DNA of 5,736 bases from Planctomycetaceae bacterium. GTDB lineage: Bacteria; Planctomycetota; Planctomycetia; Planctomycetales; Planctomycetaceae. The DNA is taken from NCBI GenBank assembly GCA_023258825.1, contig JALQWE010000263.1, forward strand, positions 1 through 5,736, read 5' to 3'. Numbering within the stretch: the first letter of the stretch is position 1; every line of letters starts with the position of its first letter. The position numbers and the translations under genes were made by a program. This document shows, in pieces, positions 1 to 5,736 of this stretch. Under the pieces are notes generated by a model. It did no database searches. It saw nothing but the letters and a program-made list of their open reading frames with translations, and was not told where the DNA came from.

Positions 1-1697
1 AGTCCACTTCGCCCGGCGTGGCGACCGAGCCCCCCGCGACCGTCTCCGGTGATGCAGCGTCGCCCGCTGGTGAGTCGCCAACAGGAGAGGCTTCGGCCAC
101 TTCCGCGGAAGGTCAGGCCGCGGCATCCGATTCGGCATCGATTGTCGCAGAGAAGCCCACGGACCTGTTTGCCAGCATCAACGCAGCTCTGCAGCCTGTG
201 GACAAATACTTTGAGGTTGTGAACGGGTACGTTGGCGGGGTGATCTTTTTTCCCATTCCCCTGGGGGGCGGAAACAATATTCAGTTCGCGGTGCTGGTTC
301 TTGTCTTTGGTGCGGCGTTTTTCACGATCTACATGGGCTTTATCAGCCTCCGGGGATTTCGACACTCCATAGACGTGATTGCGGGGAAATATGACAACGC
401 AAACTCGACGGGTGATGTCAGCCACTTTCAGGCGCTGACCACGGCGCTCTCTGCGACCGTTGGTCTTGGCAACATTGCCGGTGTGACAACGGCCATCGCA
501 ATTGGCGGTCCCGGTGCTGCGTTCTGGATGGTGTTGGCTGGTTTTCTGGGGATGTCCTCCAAGTTCGTGGAGTGCACTCTTGGCCAGAAATATCGGGAAG
601 TGCGTCCGGATGGAAGCATCATGGGCGGAGCGATGTATTACCTCTCACGTGGCCTTGCTGAACTTGGCCTGGCTCCACTCGGAAAATTCTTCGCGGCTGC
701 GTTCGCCGTCCTCTGCATCGGTGGTTCCTTTGCCGGAGGAAATTCTTATCAGGTCAAAGGAAGTCTGGATGCCGTCGGCCAGACGATTCCGTTTTTCAAC
801 GAGAATCCCTGGATTTACGGGCTGATCATGCTGGTCCTGACCGCAATCGTGATCATCGGGGGCATCAAGCGGATTGCCTCAACGGCTGATAAAATCGTGC
901 CGATCATGTGCAGCGTTTATGTGCTCGCCGGATTGCTGATTCTCCTGAAGAACTACTCTGAAGTCCCCGCAGCGTTTGCCGCCATTTTTTCCTCTGCCTT
1001 CAGCCCGGACGCTTATCGGGGCGGGTTTGTCGGAGTGCTGGTTTGGGGGTTCAAGCGAGCCGCGTTTTCCAACGAAGCCGGCGTGGGCTCGGCGGCAATC
1101 GCGCATGCAGCAGCGAAGACGGATTATCCGATTCGGGAGGGAATTGTCGCACTGCTGGAGCCATTTGTGGACACCATCGTCGTCTGCACAATGACAGCCC
1201 TGGTCATCGTGATCACGGGGGCGCACGACTACAAAAACCCGGAATTCCCAGCTGAATTCAAAGCTCAGTATGTGCTGGACGAAAATGGCATTGCCACCGG
1301 AATTAAAGGGGCCGCACTGACCTCAGTGGCCATGGACAGCCAGATTCCCTACTTCAAGTACGTGCTGGCCTTTTCCACTTTCATGTTCGCCTACAGCACG
1401 ATGATTTCCTGGTCGTACTACGGCGAACGTTGCTGGGCGTACCTGTTTGGAGACGGGGCCTCCATGATCTACCGGATCATCTTCCTCGTCTTCACGTTTC
1501 TCGGGTCTGTCGTCTCTGCAACCAATGTGATGGACTTCGGAGACCTGATGATCTTTGGCATGATGCTGCCCAATATGGTCGGACTGTTCCTGCTGTCAGG
1601 TAAAGTCAAAGCCGATCTGCAGTCTTACTGGGCCAAGTTGAAAAGCGGAGAAATGGACCGGGAACATCAGGAGAAAGTCCGTAATTCCAGTCGATGA
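1..1697 (+). CDS. AGCS-family sodium:alanine/glycine symporter, 5' end outside the window
   Basis: This is a polytopic inner-membrane carrier that should import alanine or glycine with Na+. The frame is already open at base 3 with no stop, so the GTG at 18 is probably an internal Val and the true start lies upstream. Residues below count that Val as 1. Residues 1-45 are an Ala/Ser/Thr/Pro-rich low-complexity leader, probably the linker after a signal peptide or first helix that is not visible. The family core begins near 50. Recognisable motifs are QALTTALSATVGLGNIAG (138-155), GGPGAAFWMVLAGFLGM (163-179, the AGCS signature region), GGAMYYL (203-209, usually GGPMYYL), FSNEAGVGSAAIAHAAAKT (350-368), EPFVDT (381-386) and WSYYGERCWAYLFG (465-478). 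A polar segment at about 401-445 separates two late helices. The C-terminus is short and charged. The family is clear; the exact substrate and cation are inferred from family knowledge. The gene ends in TGA, followed by two hairpins. Confidence 0.93.
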   Translation, partial: STSPGVATEPPATVSGDAASPAGESPTGEASATSAEGQAAASDSASIVAEKPTDLFASINAALQPVDKYFEVVNGYVGGVIFFPIPLGGGNNIQFAVLVLVFGAAFFTIYMGFISLRGFRHSIDVIAGKYDNANSTGDVSHFQALTTALSATVGLGNIAGVTTAIAIGGPGAAFWMVLAGFLGMSSKFVECTLGQKYREVRPDGSIMGGAMYYLSRGLAELGLAPLGKFFAAAFAVLCIGGSFAGGNSYQVKGSLDAVGQTIPFFNENPWIYGLIMLVLTAIVIIGGIKRIASTADKIVPIMCSVYVLAGLLILLKNYSEVPAAFAAIFSSAFSPDAYRGGFVGVLVWGFKRAAFSNEAGVGSAAIAHAAAKTDYPIREGIVALLEPFVDTIVVCTMTALVIVITGAHDYKNPEFPAEFKAQYVLDENGIATGIKGAALTSVAMDSQIPYFKYVLAFSTFMFAYSTMISWSYYGERCWAYLFGDGASMIYRIIFLVFTFLGSVVSATNVMDFGDLMIFGMMLPNMVGLFLLSGKVKADLQSYWAKLKSGEMDREHQEKVRNSSR

Positions 1698-1720
1698 GCC
1701 TTTCCCTGACTGAGGTAGAA

Positions 1721-1753
1721 ACCGGAGTTGACGGCTGATCCCTGAACTCCGGT
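1721..1753 (+). terminator. Hairpin just downstream of the symporter gene
   Basis: A perfect 9-bp inverted repeat, ACCGGAGTT at 1721-1729 and AACTCCGGT at 1745-1753, encloses a 15-nt loop and begins 23 nt after the symporter stop codon. No T-run follows, so it is not a canonical intrinsic terminator. It could protect the 3' end of the message or act together with the hairpin at 1819-1837. Confidence 0.4.
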
Positions 1754-1818
1754 CCTGCCCTGCGGTTTCGAAGGTCCGATTCCCGGCATTCGTGCAGTCT
1801 GCCGAATGCGTGCAGGCC

Positions 1819-1844
1819 CGGGTCTGCGGAACACCCGTTTTTTT
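1819..1844 (+). terminator. Likely intrinsic (Rho-independent) terminator after the symporter gene
   Basis: CGGGT at 1819-1823 pairs with ACCCG at 1833-1837, with one further T-A pair (1825/1831) across a C/C mismatch. Seven consecutive T's (1838-1844) follow the stem directly. A GC-rich stem followed by a U-tract is the standard terminator layout. An overlapping near-palindrome, GCAGGCCCGGGTCTGC at 1812-1827, could fold instead. The signal sits 55 nt before the ybeY start, so ybeY probably has its own promoter downstream of it; I could not identify convincing -35 and -10 boxes. Confidence 0.6.
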
Positions 1845-1898
1845 ACACTCAGCGCCACCCGACATCGCGTCGAAGCAGGTCGTCTGACAGAAGTCGCT

Positions 1899-2498
1899 AT
1901 GTTTGAGATCGATATCAGCAACCAGCAGGATCTGATTCCTGTCGATACAGAGCAACTGCGACAGGCGGTACTGGTCGCGCTGAAACTGGAGGCCGTTCAG
2001 TCAGCCGTGCTCAGCATCTCAATTGTCGATAATCCGACGATACACGAGGTCAATCGCGAGCATCTGCAGCACGACTATCCAACCGATGTGATCAGCTTTC
2101 AGCTCGATTTCTCCGAAGGTGGCCTGCCGGAGGACGCCACAGAAGAGTACGAAGCGGACGACGAGACGCCGGATCGCCCGGAACACGGTGGATTCACAGA
2201 CGTCGAAGATGAGAGATCACAGCTGACGAACGAGGTCATCGACCCGCGTCCTGCTTTTGGTGCCTTCATCGAAGGTGAGATTATCGCCAGTGCAGAGATG
2301 GCCGACCAGATGGCGGCCGAGGGAAACTGGAACACTGCCAGCGAGTTACTGCTTTACGTTGTCCATGGGTTGCTGCACATTTGCGGCTATGACGACCTGA
2401 CGGCACCGGAAAAATCCATCATGCGATCCCGGGAAAAGCTGATCCTTGAAACACTTGGGCTGCATCCCGTCTATCCGCAGGATGAAGACTTCCACTAG
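1899..2498 (+). CDS. ybeY: Endoribonuclease YbeY / 16S rRNA maturation factor, variant form
   Basis: YbeY is a cytoplasmic metal-dependent endoribonuclease that acts in 16S rRNA 3'-end processing and ribosome quality control. The predicted protein has 199 residues. The ATG at 1899 is preferred because the protein then begins MFEIDISNQQ, like other YbeY proteins, and a weak AGAAG site lies 5 nt upstream; the in-frame ATG at 1806 would place the terminator inside the gene. Family motifs are HDYPTDVISF (58-67), GEIIASAEMA (126-135) and the metal-site signature HGLLHICGYDD (156-166). Zinc ligands His156 and His160 are present, but the third position, His124 in E. coli, is Asp166. The usual YR-x-KD segment, which carries a conserved Arg in E. 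coli, reads HLQHD. Residues about 71-122 form a strongly acidic insertion, which makes the protein longer than the usual 150-180 residues. Similar HD and D-for-H variants occur, as far as I recall, in some other phyla, so this is probably a functional lineage variant. Confidence 0.93.
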   Translation: MFEIDISNQQDLIPVDTEQLRQAVLVALKLEAVQSAVLSISIVDNPTIHEVNREHLQHDYPTDVISFQLDFSEGGLPEDATEEYEADDETPDRPEHGGFTDVEDERSQLTNEVIDPRPAFGAFIEGEIIASAEMADQMAAEGNWNTASELLLYVVHGLLHICGYDDLTAPEKSIMRSREKLILETLGLHPVYPQDEDFH

Positions 2499-2733
2499 CG
2501 AAGCGGCCAGAGTGCAGTTCAACTTGGCCATGAGCCTGCATGACCGCTGACGACTGACCACCCGGAACAAAAAACCACGCCAACACAGATTTTTTTGATC
2601 CGGCTACGCGGATCTGCGTTCTGAATGCCTATAGCGGTTCCCCGGGTTCCGGTTTCTGCTCCGAAGTTTCCAGGACTTCCGCAGTTCCAGGATCTCAAGG
2701 GTGTTCATTACCGAAGGCCTTTCTGGACGCACA
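2499..2733. other. Spacer between ybeY and the hypothetical membrane protein gene
   Basis: No gene is supported in this 235-base stretch. It contains the nested inverted repeats at 2562-2620. Further right there is a run rich in TTCC, with TTCCAGGA present at 2668-2675 and again at 2685-2692, 17 nt apart. No tRNA-like fold and no convincing promoter boxes were seen. The next gene may start inside this spacer if the GTG at 2701 is used. Confidence 0.6.
2562..2620. repeat. Nested, mutually exclusive inverted repeats downstream of ybeY
   Basis: Three overlapping dyads share the same bases. CCGGAACAAAAAA (2562-2574) pairs with TTTTTTGATCCGG (2591-2603) with one mismatch over 13 positions. GATCCG (2597-2602) pairs perfectly with CGGATC (2609-2614) around a 6-nt loop. 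AACACAGAT (2582-2590) pairs with ATCTGCGTT (2612-2620) with one mismatch. The first fold cannot coexist with the other two. The A-run and T-run in the long stem resemble a bidirectional terminator, but no T-run follows the GC-rich part on either strand. A terminator or an extragenic repetitive palindrome is possible; only one copy occurs in this window. Confidence 0.5.
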
Positions 2734-3327
2734 ATGAAAAGTCAATCGGACGACAAGCTCCTGCCATCTCAGTCCATCGTGAAACATGCCAAACAGCGGG
2801 CAGAACTCCCCGATGAATTCCAGCCCCTGACGGATCACCCGGAGGCAGCCGTCGTCAACGAAATCAGACCGTCGTCGCATTCCGTACCGGGCGATCGGGA
2901 CAATCTGCGGGACACTGTTTCAGCCCTGCAAGCCCCAAAACGAACTCGGCGAGGTCCATTTCTTCTGGGCATGGTCTCATCGGCAACCGGCATTGGAATC
3001 GTGCTCTGTATAGCCTTTGGCCTTGTGCAGTTGCGTCGATTCGCCGGAGATCTTTCCACGTTGCTCCTGAGCGGCCTGATGATCTTCAGCGTCCTGCTGA
3101 TTGGTTCGGGTTTCGGAATGATGGTGCTCTCGGCGACCGTCTTCGACCATCAGGAATTTGACCGTCTTGTGCAGGCGGGAAACATCACCGCTGTGGACTC
3201 ATCCACATTGTCGGCAATCGATCCTCCGGAATCAGCGGAACTCAAGTTCCCCGCCGCGGGTCACTCGTTGCCATCCGTGCTGAAACCCAACGTTTCCGCT
3301 GCAAACTCAGCTTCAAAGGTCTTGTAA
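2734..3327 (+). CDS. Hypothetical protein with two predicted membrane helices
   Basis: I do not recognise this 197-residue protein. Residues 1-73 are polar and probably unstructured, ending in the basic KRTRRG at 69-74. Two hydrophobic segments follow, about 75-99 and 106-135, separated by the short linker RRFAGD. The tail from about 137 to 197 is polar, rich in Ser, Ala and Pro, with no Cys or recognisable motif. The basic stretch before the first helix predicts a cytoplasmic N-terminus, a hairpin through the membrane and a cytoplasmic C-terminus. The start is uncertain: the ATG at 2734 has only a weak GGA nearby, while an in-frame GTG at 2701 has AGGA 8 nt upstream and would add 11 residues. 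Codon use and the coherent hydrophobic pattern support a real gene. It is convergent with the beta-propeller gene, with 48 bases between the stops. No catalytic function can be assigned. Confidence 0.7.
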   Translation: MKSQSDDKLLPSQSIVKHAKQRAELPDEFQPLTDHPEAAVVNEIRPSSHSVPGDRDNLRDTVSALQAPKRTRRGPFLLGMVSSATGIGIVLCIAFGLVQLRRFAGDLSTLLLSGLMIFSVLLIGSGFGMMVLSATVFDHQEFDRLVQAGNITAVDSSTLSAIDPPESAELKFPAAGHSLPSVLKPNVSAANSASKVL

Positions 3328-3375
3328 ATGCCGTAAGAGTCATGCCAGCGGTTCTTCCAGCGGACTGCTGCAGGC

Positions 3376-5103
3376 TTATGGATTTTCTGCCAGTGAAGTA
3401 AGTGGCTTCATTGGTAGTTCGAGGCAGGCGGCTTCCAGTTCACTTCTTACCAGCAGATATTTTCCTGCCAGGCAGAGGTTGTTCCAACACACGCCACTGA
3501 TTGTCCGATTGACCGCCAATTCGCGGTATTCGTTTGGGTTCGCATCCAGCAGAAACAACTCGCCCTCTTCGCTGTGCACCAGCAGGATTTTGCCCACCAG
3601 CAGCAATTGACCATGTCCGAATCGGCCACGCCGCTTCCACTTCTGCTCTCCATCAGACAGCCTCACACATTCCATGAAACCATTGGAAATGCAGTACGCG
3701 TGGTCTTCGTGGATAACGGGACTGGTCAGCTTTGTCTTCAGGACGCGACTGCTGTTCCAGACACTGCTGGCCGTCCAGACGCCATCTTTTTGTTCAAGAT
3801 GAATTCGATCACCTCCACCGTCCGGATATCCTTTGCTGACGAGAATGTCCGTTTCAGAGATTGGCAGGACCTGTGAGGTATTGGCCGCTCCATCAGACTG
3901 CCCCGGTCGGGAAAATGTCCACAGAACTTTGCCGGTGTCAGGCTCAAACCCCATCACCTGCGTTTCCGCGGTCAACAGAATCTGACGAGTTCCTGCGATA
4001 TCCGCGAGGATGGGAGATCCGTAGGCAATCATTTCACTGCCGCCTTTCCAGCGAAGCGCACCGGATGCCAGATCAAACGCCAGTAATGTCGCACGTTTTG
4101 GTCCCGCGGGGCCACCACCACAGATGACAACGGTGTCATCGACGATCAAAGGAGCTCCGGAACGTCCCCACGCCAGCGTCGTGTTGGACTCATATTGCGT
4201 CATCATTCCATCGCTGTCTGCGGATTCGCCGAGAGTAATTCCGAGTGTTTCGTTGAGGTCTTGCTGCCAGACCACGGTTCCATCATTTCCATTCAGGCAG
4301 ACGAGGTTTCCCACGGCCCCAACAGCATAGACCAGTCCTCGATGAATTGTCGGTGTGGAACGCGGGCCGATCCGCCCCAGCTTCATGGTGTCCAGATGGC
4401 GAGCGGAAGATTCATACACCCACTGCAGTTGACCAGTCGCGACTTCATAACACGTGACACATTCCTGACCACCGCGCTGTTCCATGGTGACGGCATATCC
4501 ATTCCTGGAAACAAAGCCGCTCCAACCTTCGCCGACAGGCTGCTTCCAGACCACGCGAGTCTGCCCCGACAGATCATCGGTGTTTAATTCGGCGTTCACA
4601 CGCCCCACCTGGTCTGCACCCAGGAATCGGGGGAAGTCGGCAGTTGTCTCAGTCAGCAGATCAATCTGAGGTTCAGCCTCAGCAACCGACGTCTCGAAAA
4701 TTGGTTTGGTTTTTTCCGTCCAGACAGGCTCAAAACGAACAACGTTGGTGTCTCCACCGTGAATCGGTCGGAAGACGCGAAAGAACATCACCGGAAGCAG
4801 CAACAGCAGGACAGACGCAATCAATCGCGTCCGCCAGCGCCAGCGACTGCGGAACAGGAACCAGATCAGCCACATCAGCAGCAGGCCAATGGCAGCAGCC
4901 AGCGTGGCCATCATGATGACATCCAGCCCCAGATGAATGGCATCTTCAATTTCACTGACGTAGCGATGACTCAGCACAATGGCGAGGCAGGCGAGTACGG
5001 TGATGGCCAGTGGATAGACGGGGCGGCGTCCCTGAGGCGCTGGGGGCGAAACAACCTGCCGTGTCTGAGCGTTGGTGGATGCGGGCGTGGATTCAGAATT
5101 CAT
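3376..5103 (-). CDS. Membrane-anchored PQQ-like beta-propeller repeat protein
   Basis: The predicted protein has 575 residues and joins a three-helix N-terminal membrane domain to a C-terminal PQQ/BamB-like beta-propeller. Helices are predicted at about 29-47, 58-84 and 93-111. Positive residues before helix 1 (GRR) and between helices 2 and 3 (RSRWRWRTR) fit an N-in topology that places the propeller outside the cytoplasm. The propeller runs from about 157 (FPRFLGADQ) to 563. Blade-type repeats with the D/x-x-x-G-x-x-x-W pattern appear at 218-231, 269-283, 342-355, 385-398 and 479-493, with a weaker one at 518-530; the full fold may have seven or eight blades. Cys215 and Cys218 form an ECVTC segment. 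No CxxCH haem site or clear quinoprotein active-site set was seen, so a scaffolding or binding role is likelier than a dehydrogenase; this is inference. The start was chosen for its ribosome-binding site; the frame remains open upstream to 5283, but that part does not look coding. Confidence 0.9.
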   Translation of the reverse strand: MNSESTPASTNAQTRQVVSPPAPQGRRPVYPLAITVLACLAIVLSHRYVSEIEDAIHLGLDVIMMATLAAAIGLLLMWLIWFLFRSRWRWRTRLIASVLLLLLPVMFFRVFRPIHGGDTNVVRFEPVWTEKTKPIFETSVAEAEPQIDLLTETTADFPRFLGADQVGRVNAELNTDDLSGQTRVVWKQPVGEGWSGFVSRNGYAVTMEQRGGQECVTCYEVATGQLQWVYESSARHLDTMKLGRIGPRSTPTIHRGLVYAVGAVGNLVCLNGNDGTVVWQQDLNETLGITLGESADSDGMMTQYESNTTLAWGRSGAPLIVDDTVVICGGGPAGPKRATLLAFDLASGALRWKGGSEMIAYGSPILADIAGTRQILLTAETQVMGFEPDTGKVLWTFSRPGQSDGAANTSQVLPISETDILVSKGYPDGGGDRIHLEQKDGVWTASSVWNSSRVLKTKLTSPVIHEDHAYCISNGFMECVRLSDGEQKWKRRGRFGHGQLLLVGKILLVHSEEGELFLLDANPNEYRELAVNRTISGVCWNNLCLAGKYLLVRSELEAACLELPMKPLTSLAENP

Positions 5104-5111
5104 AACATCGA

Positions 5112-5117
5112 CCTTCT
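5112..5117 (-). promoter_or_regulatory. Ribosome-binding site of the beta-propeller gene
   Basis: On the minus strand AGAAGG lies 8 nt before the ATG at 5103-5101. This spacing is good, and the site decides the start over the in-frame upstream codon at 5283, which would add 60 Arg- and Cys-containing residues before the proline-rich N-terminus. Confidence 0.65.
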
Positions 5118-5652
5118 CAGAAACAGTCACTGGTCTCGATGCACCCATCCGAAGGTGCCGGAAAATTTCGCACCTGAGCATCCATAATGCTTCACGGAAA
5201 TTGTTCGCGTGTCGCAAAATCCTGTCCCGACCGTGGATACGGCAGAGGCTTGCGCACGCCACGCCCCTGAATACCCGGATCATTCACAACCCGCCTCCGG
5301 GATTCAAGCCCGCTTCTCAATTCCCCAAGGCATGCGCAGGAAGTCCGCTCAGGCCACTCTCGGACGAACCGGAGATCCCGCAGAAAACAACAGCACTTCT
5401 GCCCATCAGCTCGACAGAGAACAAGAAACCTCCTTAATGAACGATCCGTTCAATCCGGCGGACCAGAATCCCCCTCTTCCATCTTCCGCCATGAAATATT
5501 TTTCGAGTGGCCTTGATCGATCGGGGGATCTTACCGAATGTCGACGTCGGTCCCGCACAAGGCACCGTGGCATCGTCAGCAGACACCGCTGGAATTCCGC
5601 CTGGATGTTTCCCGCGGAACCGCCTATCCTGCACCTCGATTTATTACCCGCC
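5118..5652. other. Divergent spacer without a convincing gene
   Basis: This stretch lies between the divergent beta-propeller and folP-like genes and should hold the promoters of both, but I could not identify strong -35/-10 pairs. Open frames cross it on both strands: plus 5209-5661, plus 5507-5710 and minus 5434-5634. Their translations are Arg-, Pro- or Ser-rich with no recognised motif. Two details stand out. A near-perfect Shine-Dalgarno AAGGAGGT on the minus strand at 5435-5428 is followed by a TTG-started 35-codon frame ending at 5317. A plus-strand ATG at 5437 (MNDPFNPADQ) opens a 74-codon frame whose TGA overlaps the ATG at 5658. Neither is strong enough to call a gene. Confidence 0.5.
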
Positions 5653-5657
5653 AGAGG
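5653..5657 (+). promoter_or_regulatory. Ribosome-binding site of the folP-like gene
   Basis: AGAGG ends 9 nt before the ATG at 5667. Two earlier in-frame ATGs at 5658 and 5661 are too close to this site to use it, so 5667 is the preferred start. Confidence 0.45.
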
Positions 5658-5666
5658 ATGATGTCA

Positions 5667-5736
5667 ATGAGCTGTCCATGGATCCTGCGCACTCGCAATC
5701 TGACTCGTGAAAAACTACCCATTCTGATGGGAATTC
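5667..5736 (+). CDS. folP: Probable dihydropteroate synthase, N-terminal fragment cut by the window edge
   Basis: Only 23 codons are visible. The fragment begins MSCPWILRTRNL and ends with LPILMGI. Dihydropteroate synthases commonly start with a short variable strand containing a W-x-L/R pattern, followed by the strand LMGI(L/V)NVTPDSFSDGG, which carries early pterin/diphosphate-binding residues. The window stops exactly at the MGI of that motif, at the expected distance of about 20-30 residues from the start. The enzyme would condense 6-hydroxymethyl-dihydropterin diphosphate with p-aminobenzoate in cytoplasmic folate synthesis. In-frame ATGs at 5658 and 5661 are alternative starts. The gene is divergent from the beta-propeller gene. 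The call rests on a short motif and is moderate; an unrelated protein remains possible until the next bases are read. Confidence 0.55.
   Translation, partial: MSCPWILRTRNLTREKLPILMGI

Noticed and set aside
18..20. GTG as the true start of the symporter gene
   Set aside because: The frame is open to the left edge, no Shine-Dalgarno site can be seen in the 17 bases before it, and the low-complexity composition continues upstream of the GTG, so it is probably an internal Val codon.
1844..1849. TACACT as a -10 box for ybeY
   Set aside because: It overlaps the end of the terminator T-run, and the bases 17 nt upstream (near 1821) do not resemble a -35 box.
1806..1898. N-terminal extension of YbeY from the ATG at 1806
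   Set aside because: It would add 31 residues without family similarity and would run through the T7 terminator. The ATG at 1899 gives the normal YbeY beginning and has a weak ribosome-binding site.
3345..3363. Direct repeat CCAGCGG (3345-3351 and 3357-3363) between the convergent genes as a terminator or repeat array
   Set aside because: There are only two 7-bp copies, and the best stem (CAGC/GCTG) is short with no T-run on either strand.
4195..5187. Long plus-strand frames opposite the propeller gene (for example 4195-4587 and 4759-5187)
   Set aside because: They are antisense shadows of a clearly coding gene; their translations are Gln-, Arg- and His-rich with no motifs.
5104..5283. N-terminal extension of the beta-propeller protein
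   Set aside because: The extra 60 residues are Arg- and Cys-rich and look non-coding, while the ATG at 5103 has AGAAGG at good spacing.
5731..5736. GAATTC at the very end as a cloning junction
   Set aside because: The same hexamer occurs several times within the window, so its position at the edge is probably coincidence.
1..5736. CRISPR array, insertion sequence, defence island or tRNA/rRNA gene
   Set aside because: No regularly spaced repeats, transposase, nuclease or helicase motifs, terminal inverted repeats or cloverleaf-like sequence were seen on either strand.

Overview
The window looks like an ordinary chromosomal segment of a planctomycete. The main evidence is the PQQ-type beta-propeller protein on the minus strand. 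Its wording (FPRFLGADQ, an ECVTCYE segment, GPRSTPTI, FGHGQLLLVGKILLV) is the form I associate with the large beta-propeller families of Planctomycetes. The YbeY variant, the Ala/Ser/Thr/Pro-rich leader on the alanine symporter, the moderate-to-high GC content and the loosely packed genes with weak Shine-Dalgarno sites agree with this. The assignment comes from family recognition, not from a database search.

Layout from left to right. (1) 1-1697, plus: an AGCS-family sodium:alanine/glycine symporter whose 5' end lies outside the window. (2) 1698-1898: a spacer with two hairpins; the second is followed by seven T's and is a good intrinsic terminator. (3) 1899-2498, plus: ybeY, an endoribonuclease/rRNA maturation factor, with an acidic insertion and a variant metal-binding motif. 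(4) 2499-2733: a spacer with overlapping inverted repeats at 2562-2620. (5) 2734-3327, plus: an unrecognised protein with two predicted membrane helices. (6) 3376-5103, minus, convergent with the previous gene: a three-helix membrane anchor joined to a PQQ-like beta-propeller. (7) 5104-5666: a divergent spacer with no convincing gene. (8) 5667-5736, plus: the first 23 codons of what is probably folP (dihydropteroate synthase), cut by the right edge.

The genes do not form an obvious pathway. Nutrient uptake, ribosome maturation, an envelope-associated propeller and folate synthesis sit next to each other, and terminator-like hairpins, convergent ends and a divergent start suggest mostly independent transcription units. 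I found no RNA genes, CRISPR array, insertion sequence, phage gene or defence system. I see no support for a new multi-gene system here. The points most worth following up are the YbeY variant, the nested repeat after ybeY, the anchored propeller and the truncated folP start.
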